This document shows, piece after piece, positions 24,420 through 34,821 of a stretch of DNA of 64,000 nt (within the stretch, counting starts at the first letter, position 1; every line of letters begins with the position of its first letter). Under the pieces are notes generated by a model, which saw only the letters and a list, made by a program, of their open reading frames with translations, did no database searches and was not told the DNA's origin. Both the position numbers and the translations under genes were made by a program. The DNA is taken from the NCBI GenBank assembly GCA_029204225.1, contig CM055104.1, forward strand, positions 26,500,394-26,564,393. Reading direction: 5' to 3'. The stretch is from Diphasiastrum complanatum (Eukaryota; Streptophyta; Lycopodiopsida; Lycopodiales; Lycopodiaceae).

Positions 24420-26067
24420 TCTCAACCAAAGGCCATTCTATCAAATCTCAACCGGAGCCCATCGCTTCCATCTCGATCAAACCACAACGTTTACATCTCA
24501 ACCGACGTGATTCTCTCCATCCTGGACAGAACAAGTTCCTCACCACCACCATTGATCACACCCCATTGCACCAATCGCAACCGCCGCATTCCGTCGCAAA
24601 CAGCCGCATTCAACCACATACACCTCACCTTTAAACTGCCTCCGCATACTATCGCAAACGGCCAAACACACCACCTTCGCACCCAACCAGTTCCACCCGT
24701 CGTGACCGCCTTCCATCGAAATAGCTGCATTCAGTCACACCACTCCACACTCTTCCCACCTTACAGACCACCTCCATCTCCATCCGCATCCGCCCATCAT
24801 AGCCGCATACAATCGCACTCATTCGCCCTACGACTACCCTCAACCACCTTCATAGCAACACACGGACACTGCATTCCACTCGTCCATCATAGAAACCACA
24901 CTCCACCGCAATTACCCCTTCCACGATCACCCCGCATTCCACGACATATCATCGCAATCGGACCACTGTCCACATCCGCCGCATTCCATCGCATACACTT
25001 GCAAACAGACCACCCATTACCACCGCACTCCATCACCAAACTTGCATTCAACAGTCATGACCACCTTAGGCCGTTCCGACCGCATTCCATTTAGCCGTCA
25101 TCACGTATTCCTCCACACAACCCTTCACAAACCTCCAATCCTCTCACCCTTCCATCTCAACCGAAGCCAGAGCCCATCTCCCAGATCTTGACCGACAACG
25201 CTCCATGAAATCTCAACCGAAGTACTCGCTAAAATCTCAACCGGAGCCAAAGCTCATCTCTCAGATCTCTACCGATGGCGCTCTGTGACATCTCAACCGA
25301 CGGCCACTATCAAATCTCAACCGACGGCCATTCAATCAGATCTCACCCGACGGCCCTCAATCAAATCTCAACCGACGGCCCTCAGTCAAATCTCAATCAA
25401 TGGCCACAGTCAGATCTCAACAGACGGGTAGTATCAGAGCTCAACCGATGGCCATTCAATCTGATCTCAACCGACGGCCCTCAGTCAAATCTCAACCGAC
25501 GGCTCTTAGTTAGATCTCAACCGACGGCCACAGTCAGATCTCAACCGACGGCCTGTATCAAATCTCAACTGGAGGCCACAGTCAGATCTCAACCGACACA
25601 TTCTATTGAAATCTCAACCGATGGCCTGCTTCAAATCTCGACTGGAGCCGGAGCCGGAGCCATTCATCAGATTTCGACCGAAGGGGGTCCGTCACCATCT
25701 CAGCCGGACCAACTCCATGCCAGATTCCAAACAAACCCCTGACCTTCACATCGCATTCCACCGCAACTGACCACCCCCTCACCTACACTCCAACCCTTCC
25801 ACCGCAAACCATCACCTAATCATACCACCTCCACCCTTCAACCATGGAGAACGCATTCATAGACAATTGACCTCCATTCACCCTTGAATCGCACTACACC
25901 ACAATCCACCGTCAACCACCGCACACAACTCACCTAACTACCTCCGCATAGAATATCTTCCTTCATCATTCACCCACCTTCATCACCTCCACAACTGACT
26001 GCATGCCATTGCATTAAACACACCTTCCACTTCAATCGCAACACTTCGTACTCTCCCCACCTTACGG
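24420..26067 (+). repeat. C-rich satellite block with 24-bp minisatellite
   Basis: The core at about 25210-25680 is more than a dozen diverged 24-bp units of the form AAATCTCAACCGACGGCC plus 6 variable bases. A few units also sit at 24420-24510. The flanks (24520-25160 and 25740-26067) repeat CCGCATTCCAYCGCA and CACCACCTCCATC motifs and are G-poor on +. A unit of 24 keeps all frames open and makes spurious repeat proteins such as ISTDGHYQ. The block ends exactly where Copia RT resumes. Confidence 0.8.
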
Positions 26068-27301
26068 ACCACCTCTTTCAACTTGATGTGACAAATGCTT
26101 TCTTGAAGGATTCTTGGAGGAGGAAATTTACATGTGTCAACCCGAGGGCTTCATCAAAGATGGAGAAGAAGACAAAGTGTGCTTTTTGAAGAAGAGTCGT
26201 TATGGACTCAAGCAAGCACCTAGAGCTTGGTACTCTAGGTTGCATTCTTATCTTATTTCCATTGGATTTGTTGTAAGTTCTTATGAACCATCATTGTACT
26301 ACAAATGTAATGATGGAAAGATCATCATTTTGGTTTTATATGTTGATGATATAATTCTCACAGGAAATGATTTTGATGGCATTAGAGATGTAAAAATTTC
26401 CTTGTCTAGTGAATTTAAGATGGTAGATCTAGGACTTCTAAAGGTCATACTTGGAAAAGAAGTTACTAGATGCAATGATTTTACTTTCAAATGTCAATCT
26501 AAGTATGCTAGATCCATCTTAGAAAAGTTTGGCATGAAAGATTGTAAAGGAGTTGAAACTCCCATGGAACTAAATGTAAAAGTTTCTAAGGAAAGTGATG
26601 AAGCATCCTTTGAGGACATCACTACCTATAGAAAACTTATTGGTTCTTTGATCTATTTAACCATCACTAGACCAGATCTTAGCTTTTGTGTTGGCAAATT
26701 GAGTCAATACATGTCCACTAATATGTCATTGGAAGAGTGCCAAAAGAGTGTTAAGGTACATCTCGGCTACTAGAAACTTTGGCATAGTGTATCAAGGGAC
26801 TAATATTTGTTTGAGAGCATACTCGGACTCAGATTTTGCAGGTGACAAAGTGGATAGAAGATCCACAAGTGCCTTTGCTACATTCGTATGTGGAGGAGTC
26901 ATATCTTGGCTTTCCAAAAAGCAAGATACCATTTCACTTTCATCAACCAAATCCGAGTATAAAGCTATGACAACAACAACAAAGGAGATCCTATGGCTAA
27001 GAAGACTATTGGAGGAGCTTCAAGTGATCAAGGCTGAAGACATTCCATGCATTTATTGTGACAATCAAGCAGCCCAACAGCTTGCCAAGAATCCAATCTT
27101 CCATGCTCGAACCAAGCACATTGAGATTTCACATCACTTTGTGTGAGAGAAGGTACAAGCAAAGGAGATCAAGCTCATCCATGTTTCATCTTCAGATTGT
27201 GTTGCTGATATACTTACCAAACCATTGGCAAAGGATCCATTTGTGAAGCTAAGATTAGCACTTGGAGTTGTAGATAGATGTATGCTAGATTTACCAAGCT
27301 A
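26068..27301 (+). pseudogene. Copia reverse transcriptase and RNase H
   Basis: It begins inside RT (QLDVTNAFL, then a 1-base frameshift, LEEEIYMCQPEGF), has YGLKQAPRAW and the active-site YVDD (LYVDDIILTGND), then shifts frame near 26760 into RNase H (YSDSDFAGDKVDRRSTS, SLSSTKSEYKAM, YCDNQAAQQLAKNP, HARTKHIEISHHFV). After a stop at 27144 the tail VADILTKPL remains. About 350 residues between integrase and RT are missing, replaced by the Ulp1 and satellite block. The enzyme would copy element RNA into DNA. This copy is dead. Confidence 0.85.
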
Positions 27302-27303
27302 GA

Positions 27304-27318
27304 TTTTGAGGAGGAGTG
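27304..27318 (+). other. Polypurine tract of the Copia element
   Basis: TTTTGAGGAGGAGTG lies directly before the TGAAAATG start of the 3' LTR. This is the expected site and composition for plus-strand priming. Confidence 0.7.
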
Positions 27319-28118
27319 TGAAAATGTCAAAATCGTGCTTGATCTAGGCCAAAATCATGTACATATTATGATTACACATGTGTGGAGCCTGTTCCCACGT
27401 GAATTAAATGCATTTATCATTTAGATTAGTGATCTAGTATGTACATATCATTTGATTAGAATTCTATTGGCTAAAAAGGCAAAATCTAGTTTTTGAGCTA
27501 TATGCCACTTGGCACATTTTCAATTGGTAGAATGTGCAAAATATTTAGATTAGTATTGATCTCCCACTTGTAGAGGTCTGCTCACACGTGTGGAAAGATC
27601 AGTAGAGGTCGAGTTTGGATTGATAGAAGATTTTTATCTAGGTTCCTATAATGTAGGAAATCACCCAAAATTAAGGAGGTGCCTTAAATCATGGAAGTCA
27701 TGGACCATGTGCCAAGTTTGATTTGATTGATGGATCCTTAGGTGACTAGGCACTCTCACACGTGCCAGATCAGTGACTCAGCAGCAGCCCGAGCTCCCCT
27801 TCATGTATATATAGTGCCTCATTTGGCCATAATGAACATGGAAGCTAAATCTTGGTTTTGGTGCATTTTTTGAGTAATCTCTCCATTTGTCTTGCTATTT
27901 TATGCATTGATTGGGTTCTTAGCTTAGTATACTTCATACTCAGCCTACTGTCCGTACTCTGACAGGTTTTCACACGTGTGAAACCAGCAAGCTCAAGTTT
28001 TGGTCATAAATGATTGTTCTTGTTAGATTTCTTCATCTAGATTTGATCTAAATGCTATCTAATCTTGTGTAGATTGATAGGTTGATCTAATCTAACATCC
28101 AATCACACTTGTGGATCT
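27319..28118 (+). repeat. 3' LTR of the Copia element
   Basis: 800 bp, starting TGAAAATGTC, nearly identical to the inverted LTR. It contains GTATATATAG as promoter and several ACACGTGT palindromes (G-box cores). It ends at GTGGATCT, 41 bp short of the other LTR's CA terminus. The following TTAGGCTCTAATACATG resembles a primer-site region in reverse, hinting at a recombination junction rather than a clean end. Confidence 0.85.
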
Positions 28119-28149
28119 TTAGGCTCTAATACATGTCTTATGCTAAGAA

Positions 28150-29708
28150 CATATTAGAAAAATCCCATAAAATAGTTTTTTTTTTTTTTGGGGCGGGGGC
28201 GGGGGGGGGGGGGGGTGGTCGGCGGCGACCTTTGAGGCCGTTTACCCACGGGAGAGCCTTTGGCCAAGGATAATAGACTGAGGTGGAAGGCCCATACCAC
28301 GATGGAACGGCCAAGGAGGCGCACCTTTCCCAACGTGAAAACATTTTTATGGTTTTACTTTACTTTGTTTTTGTCGAATTTTTTTTTTACATGCACCTTC
28401 CGCCGGAAGGTGCACGTAGAAAAGGTTAAAAAAAAAATTGGCGAGGGAGAGGGGTGATTCCGTGCAGAGAGGCACCTAACTTTGTTTTGTTAAAAGTGAA
28501 GAAATGCATTTTACATGCACCTTCCGGATGCCAAAATGTGCATGTAAGAAAATGGTGAACAAAAAAAGGGAGAGACAATGGGGCACAAGGATTCTGTGTA
28601 GGGAGGTGCCTCCCTTTTCTTTGTTAACAGTGCCTCCCTTGAAGGCCGCCATTCAAGGGCCTTCTGCCCTGGGAAGTGGGTGTCCGGCGACGGGAGCCCG
28701 AGGGCCCCATTGAGCAAGCAGAAGGCCCGAGGGCATGGACCTTCTCTTGCGTAATGACATGTAGGTTCTTTCTAGGTTTTTCTTTTCTTGCCGTTTGTAG
28801 ATTTTTTTGCACGATTTTTTGTAATTTTGGAATTTTTATTCTCGAATTGCTTTTTGCGGAACTTTTTTTTATTGCAGATTTTTATTTATTTTTGGTTTCT
28901 TGTTTTACAAAAAGTTTTGAATTTTTTTTTTTTGGTTTTTTGAATTTTTTCGCAAAAGAAAGTTCAATATTTTTTTACGAGATTTGCATGCACTATGTGG
29001 CAACCCATCATTAGCTATCGACATGCACATTCCATCATAACTCTATCCACTTCAAAACTATGACAAAATTGCTCACAAAAAATTTTGGTTCTATATTGAC
29101 ATGAACATTAGGCTGGGGGTGCCTCCAAAATACAAAGAAAATCTAAACACTTGGCATAATCGGGGGGTTGCAAGAAGGGCGTCCACCTGAGGGTAGAATC
29201 CCTTCCTGGGATAGAATGCCCTGAGGAGGCGTCCGTCCTTGTCGTAATTCTAGTTTTTGCTTTTTTTTTAATGCTTATTTTGTCGTAAATTTTTTTTACG
29301 TGCACCATCCGGTATCCAGAAGGTGCATGTAAAAATTTTTTATGGGAATTTTTAGGCTCTTTCCAACATAATACATCTATTTAGGTACCTCTCCTCTCCT
29401 CTACTCTGTGATCCATGCATCTAGAAAGGTGCATGTAAAAAGAGAAAAATGGAAAGGTGCATAGATTCCGTGCACCTCCCTTCTATTCATTAAAAGGGGG
29501 AGAGGAGAGCCTAAATACATGTATTATAAGGACGTAATACCAAGTTCTCAATTTTTCTTTGTATTTTGGATGCATCTATGAAATTTTTTTTAAGCTTGAC
29601 ATTGTGTAGTGGAAGGCCCTTGCCTTGCAGGTCAGGGCCTGCTCTCTTGGCAAGGGCCTTCGGTGCAAGGAAGTCTCTCAGACTGGGAGGGACCTTCCAC
29701 GCCCCCCC
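28150..29708. repeat. Cluster of G-rich and GGTGCACGT foldback repeats
   Basis: No gene is supported. There is a poly-G run (28191-28216) and a hairpin GCACCTTCCGCCGGAAGGTGC (28393-28413). Related hairpins lie near 28513 and 29299, and GC-rich palindromic blocks at 28625-28745 and 29600-29705 (AAGGCCCTTGCC...GGCAAGGGCCTT). Long poly-T stretches sit between them. The pattern is several small non-autonomous elements inserted side by side. The ORFs drawn through it are artefacts of composition. Confidence 0.55.
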
Positions 29709-29716
29709 AAAAAAAA
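29709..29716 (-). terminator. Pol III terminator of the tRNA-Ala gene
   Basis: Eight T on -, 16 bases after the tRNA 3' end; a TTTT also occurs closer (about 29722-29725). Confidence 0.6.
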
Positions 29717-29731
29717 CCAATAAAAGAACAT

Positions 29732-29804
29732 TGGAGGAGAGGGGCATCGATCCCCTTACCTATCGCATGCAAAGCGATCGCTCTACCATCTGAGCTACAC
29801 CCCC
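29732..29804 (-). tRNA. tRNA-Ala(TGC)
   Basis: 73 nt that fold as a cloverleaf. The acceptor is GGGGGTG/CTCCTCC with one T-T mismatch. The D arm is GCTC...GAGC. The anticodon stem is ATCGC/GCGAT with loop TTTGCAT (anticodon at 29769-29771). The T stem is AGGGG/CCCCT, perfect. It strongly resembles plant nuclear tRNA-Ala(UGC). The T loop reads ATCGATG where TTCGATG is usual, changing the first T of the B-box core. It may be weakly transcribed or a tRNA pseudogene. Confidence 0.75.
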
Positions 29805-31548
29805 CTTGCTTGATAGAAAAAAGATAAGTTTTTTCATGTTCTAAAGTCCATATCTTTACCAGGAAGATGCTGCTGTCGAGGAAAAACGTTTTTGGTGGTT
29901 TGCTCTCGGTGAGCTACTGTGAACTTCATGCTCTTTCTGGCAGATTCTTTGGAATTTTTACGGGGTATCAAGCACTTTCGTTTTGCAAGTTTAAAGTTTG
30001 GCCAGTTTTTCATGTATTCAACCAATATTATATGTGGGTTGTGCCCAACCAGCATACTCAATCACCACAAGAATTTGAAGTCATGAAAACCATTTAAGCA
30101 TCTAGATCTCTTCTGTAAGCCCTTATAGTGAATGTCTTTGAGGCCAAAATTTGAATCTTTAAGCAGACAATGAAGATTTCATAAAGAATTAAGTGGAATC
30201 ATAGAAAGGGCTGTAATACCCATTCCACTTCTGATTACCTGCCAAGGTTGTCCCTATGGAAGAGAGCTGAAATTTAACGGCTCCTCTTGTGAAAGTGCAA
30301 AAACAAGAACATCTAATGATAATAGAAAATGCAAAAGTAGCGCGGAAATCAAGTTTTCAAGCATATCTAGTCCCGTGCTATAGATAGGCAGCATTCTTCA
30401 AAGCTCTTCTCGAAAAGTTATGTAGATCGTAGGAACTGAGACCTAAATCAGCACCCTGATTATAACACCAAACGAACTAATTGTAAAACCATTTAGCTCA
30501 ATCTCTGAAGTTGAATTGTACCATTCAGCGACTGTCTTAATTGTGCCCTGCTTTAACCATAGTATACGTGCAATGCGGGTATTACGATGTATTAGCATAT
30601 ATTTTCAGACATAGTTTATAAAGGAAAGGGTGCTAATTGCTTCAAAAAGCTGTGTGGGTCTGTTTGAACTCTGACACGTGCCTTTAAGTAAAAATGTGGC
30701 TGTACCAAAGTGATGGCTTTATAGATGGAGAAAATAGTCCCATGCAAAGGCCAGTTGCATCCACTAGTGAAGCTTAGAAGCACAAAATACCCTCTGATAA
30801 TGTAGCACGAGATCCAAATGCATATAAGACTTTTAATTCTGAAGTTCTCTTACCTTAGAGGCTTTCAATATGGAACTTACCAGCTAACAAAATTGAAAAC
30901 CTGCTATTAAAGAACTTTAGTGAAATAAGTTCCATTCTAAACTGAAAAGCTTTTTACATTAAATTAGGAGTCTTGCATGGTAGCTACAGATAAGCCATCA
31001 CTACATTGGCACATGAACAACAAGTTTTGGTAACTGAGCATGATAGAAATCAGTATAAACCATTTCTATTCCTACAACTATTGTCATATGTTGTTGGAAG
31101 GAAGCCCCCAGCTGTTGCATGTCATCTGATATTTTGCTACTTCCAAACATGTTAAGCCCAGATATAAATGATATCAGATGAGTGGCCTTGTTGGATATAA
31201 AAGCTCAGAAGCACTATGCTATAAGTATAGAGCGTCCCAATAATTATTTTCTTTCTCCTACTCTGTTTGCTCAGAACTTGGTAAAACATTTGGGTCCATG
31301 ACATCTCATCACCGGCAAATGGATCCTTCAAAGTTTCTGCAGCTTACCGTTGCTAGCCATTAAAAAAGGGTCCTAAAGTGAGCAACAATCAAGTTTCTGA
31401 GCTCCTTTACAACTCTCGTAATAAAAGCTGTGTCTAAGCTGGAGAATGTATGCCCATGATCCTTGAGCATGAGAAATTCATATGAAAAGAGTACTGATTT
31501 CTGGAACAGGAAGAAGACAGTAGAAATTTCCTCCAACTGTAGGATCTT
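29805..31548. other. Intergenic sequence downstream of the secreted-protein gene
   Basis: Low-repeat, single-copy-looking sequence that probably includes the 3' UTR of the gene ending at 31549. I see no convincing exon, RNA gene or transposon in it. Confidence 0.4.
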
Positions 31549-33102
31549 CTATCCTCCAATCAGCTGATCAACATTCTGCACTGTTTGATCAAGACCACTG
31601 AGTAATGCAGTCTTAGCATTAAGAAAAAGGTTGGATAGAGAAAATTTCTGTACTTGAGATACTTGATACCAGGTTTCCAAGAGCCGATTGTTTTTGTCTG
31701 TGCCGGAGAATGCAATGTTTATCTGCAAATATTATTGCCTGAATGTGAGGAAACTGATAATAGTGCATTCCATACATTTTATCATGCATGATCACTTGGC
31801 AAAATCCAAAACACAAAAGACTACAATCTTTACTGCTCTTAATCAAAGCATTTATGCTAGTACATTCAGAAATCTCGAAGGCTTATACATAGAGTGATTG
31901 CTCAACCATATGAATAATAATCCAAAAGGTCTTATAAGCACTATGCAGCCATTTGCCAAGCTGCAGGTACTGTCTTGAAGAAACTTTTCGACGACTTCAA
32001 TCAATCTATAATAATGGAAATGTCCGACAATACTCCCTCCTATAGGTGGAATAGATTTTGTGGAAAGGAGGGATTATAAGGCAATTATAATTTAAATTTG
32101 TAGACTATTTGTAAGTTTCAAGTCTTCCCCTAAATTGCACGCCATCTAATCAGCAACTGCTGATAATATACATAAATTATTACCCTTGCAGATCTTCCCA
32201 ATTATGAAATATGTGCTACAAGATGATCAGTTGATGATGAACACTAGAGAGGGGAAAGCTTATATGGGTCGGTACCCCGAGTCTGCATGGACTACTGTCG
32301 TCCGTCGTTGTGTCCGTCGCATTTGATGAAGTCGCATTTTGGCAGATGCTTTCTGCAGTGGCACAGCTTCCTTGTACACATGCTGGACTATTTGCTCCGC
32401 ATGATGCACAGTTCTCATTTTCCCTGGAACAAACAAGTCAAAACAAAAAGCGCATTTCTGACATATGATTTATTTATAGTTGTTACCAAGTAAACCTAGC
32501 AACAAGTGATTTTCGAAACTTGGAAATTTTTTTGGCCATCTGTGATGAAGACATCGCACCAGAGTAAATGTGTCAAATTTCCATTTTCAAACTGTAAGAT
32601 AAGGTTGAACTCTGGAACTCTGCCCTGAAAACAGTGTCACAGAAGAAGTTATCTGAAACTTGTAGTTCTAGAATTTAAAACTGCAAATGGAATAACTTCA
32701 AGAACTCTAAATTGTCCTCTGTTAAAACGATATGAGACAATTATAACAAGTTTTGATAAAAAGTCTCCATAGGATATTATAAGCAAAACAATTGTGGAGT
32801 ATAGAATTGTGAATTTCTGTCTGTGAATTTAATTCATGCATAGAAACTGATTATTCTACAACACCCAGATATTGCTTATGTATGCAAGAGTTCAGAGCTT
32901 ACATATGGCACCAGGAAAGAGCGTGGTTTTGAGACGATGGTGGAGTTAACTCCAGCATATACAATCAAGCTTGCATTCCCAGGAAACTGCAGTTAAAAGC
33001 CACGTTATATACCATTTTGTCAAGTATTTAAGTTACGCGCTTTGATTCGGATAAACATTTCAGCTTATTTCTGCTAAAAAAGCAAGGTCCTTCATGTGTG
33101 TG

Positions 33103-33173
<71 letters not shown>

Positions 33174-34293
33174 GCCTAAGACAAACTAGTAATCACAATA
33201 AAGAAACAATAGCGAAAGGAGCTTACATCAGTCAAAAGCTGAACGTAACTGGCATTGTTGATCCGGAGAAGTGTTAGCTGTTCCAGCATAGGCCTAAATA
33301 TAGCAACGCGTGCTTTCGGTGTACCATCGCTTCGTGTCGGCAATTGCTGTAGCACAGAATAAAGCTAGTTGTGAAGGGTGGAAAAAAATCAATCTGCTAG
33401 AGAGCACCACAGTCCAAAGCAGGCCATACGTACTCCCTGGATTTGTTGTGTGAAATAACCGTTCAAACAAACTCGCCTAAAACTTTCTTATAATCACGAA
33501 CGCAAACTTCCTATGCTTTCCTCTTTAACTATGTATACAAATGGTTTTACAGCTCCATCATGAATTCTTAGTTAGAAAGTCTACCCAAGCTTCCATCTCT
33601 ACATGAGGGGCCATAAACAATCACGAAAAGTACGACAATCAGAATAAGCAATGGCCTGTTCATTTTCAGGAAGAGTATCAATCGGTTATGATGAAATGCA
33701 CGTAAGTCAAACGTTAAGGACAAAGGAATCTAAATGCTACGAAATATTTCATAATGCATAAAAGGTTTCTGTTAGGGCCGATAGGCACACTATGTTGCGA
33801 TTTCACAATGCGCGTTCAATGCAGAGTTGATGGTCGAAACAAATTATTCTCCGTAAGAATTCATATTTTCTTGATAATTTCAAAGTCCCTTATCTCTGCA
33901 GGCTATTCATAAAAGAACGCTTTCTTGCTTAGCGATTGAATTGATATTCTCTTGATAGTTTCAAAGATATCTTATCTTTGGGGGTTGACAGGAAAAAAAG
34001 TTTTCTTGCTAGCACTTAAAGGTCGCATCAAAACGAAATTCTTAAACACTCACAGCCGCGAGTTGAGCACTGCATGGAGACAGTAGGTTCAATTCCACAT
34101 TCGAATGGTTGTACCAAACAGATATATCGCCCGCTAATCCAATGGCTATAGTGATGGCATCCCTCACTTGTAGCAATCCAAGCATAGCACAAGGATTTAC
34201 CACTGGATTATTGTCAGTACTTCCTTCTACTAATCCTCTCAGCAATGCCAATATCACGATGATCGTGAACCATGCTGAAGAAAAGTTCAACAT
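31549..34293 (-). CDS. Secreted glycoprotein, Expp1-precursor-like (six exons)
   Basis: CDS on - joins 34293-34054, 33346-33227, 32986-32903, 32624-32560, 32423-32276 and 31722-31549 (831 nt, 276 aa). All introns are GT-AG; phases are 0,0,0,2,0, and every join keeps frame. Residues 1-24 are a signal peptide (hydrophobic FTIIVILALL). C35 and C74 may pair. Seven N-glycosylation sequons are visible. Residues about 149-170 read GRVPEFNLILQFENGNLTHL then W, followed by a Cys cluster (CASC at 175-178, C185, C190, C197, C216). The last exon starts INIAFSGTDKN and contains ETWYQVSQVQKFSL. This order (FxLxLxFxxGxLxxLxW, CxxC, LAFSGTDKN, WYEVSxLRQYSL) matches my memory of the plant Expp1-precursor family, whose function is unknown. 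The name is less certain than the gene model. Confidence 0.8.
33105..33168 (+). repeat. (GA)32 microsatellite in intron 2 of the secreted-protein gene
   Basis: An uninterrupted GA run on +, between exons 2 (33346-33227) and 3 (32986-32903) of the - strand gene, so CT in the transcript. Confidence 0.97.
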
Positions 34294-34747
34294 CTCAAAA
34301 GTAGTACTAGTGATCTTCAGTTTGTTCCAGATCGTGTGAACAATCCAAAAATCCAAATTAAACGAAACACCTCTGATAGATACTTTACAAAATATCTCTT
34401 GGATACAATGTTTTCCTTTATATCCAACTCAGCAAATTCTCCTAGCAAATGCTCATTCACCTTCCATTCACACATGCAGAATCTAATACAAACCCTTGCC
34501 CATTAGATCCTGGAAAGCCTTATAATTTTTCTGTAGGCAAAGACGCAGGCGAGGAAAGACTTTCCTTCATCTATCTACTCCCTTCTTCTTTTCCATTAAT
34601 CTGAAGTCGTTTAATCTTTTCTTCTATACATCCATTAAGATGTAGAGTTGAGCAAACATTTACTTAACAAGAATTGAAATATTCGATGATCAAACGTGGA
34701 TATGTCTTCTGCTTATAAGCGATCGTCGTCCACCATCGCCCATGAAT

Positions 34748-34821
<74 letters not shown>

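Larger units (their letters stand above)
18965..28118. mobile_element. Rearranged Copia LTR retrotransposon with inverted 5' half
   Basis: The left part runs on - (5' LTR 21505 to 20665, primer site, then gag to the protease start, ending at 18965). The right part runs on + (end of protease/pre-integrase, integrase, RT, RNase H, polypurine tract, 3' LTR ending 28118). The - part stops just after the protease DSGASSHMT motif. The + part resumes at NTKNLLSVGQL, normally about 60 residues further on. The halves are therefore complementary pieces of one element. The two LTRs share 800 bp; by eye I count about 13 substitutions and two small indels. The simplest reading is one fairly young insertion with a later internal inversion. 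Confidence 0.8.

Noticed and set aside
24507-25742. 195- and 155-codon ORFs in the C-rich block
   Set aside because: They follow the 24-bp and CCGCATTCC repeats. The peptide repeats change frame with the array, and nothing suggests translation.
28191-28216. Long poly-G runs (also at 54783 and 57709) as functional G-quadruplex promoters
   Set aside because: They could fold, but no gene is placed to use them, and homopolymer lengths are error-prone in assemblies.
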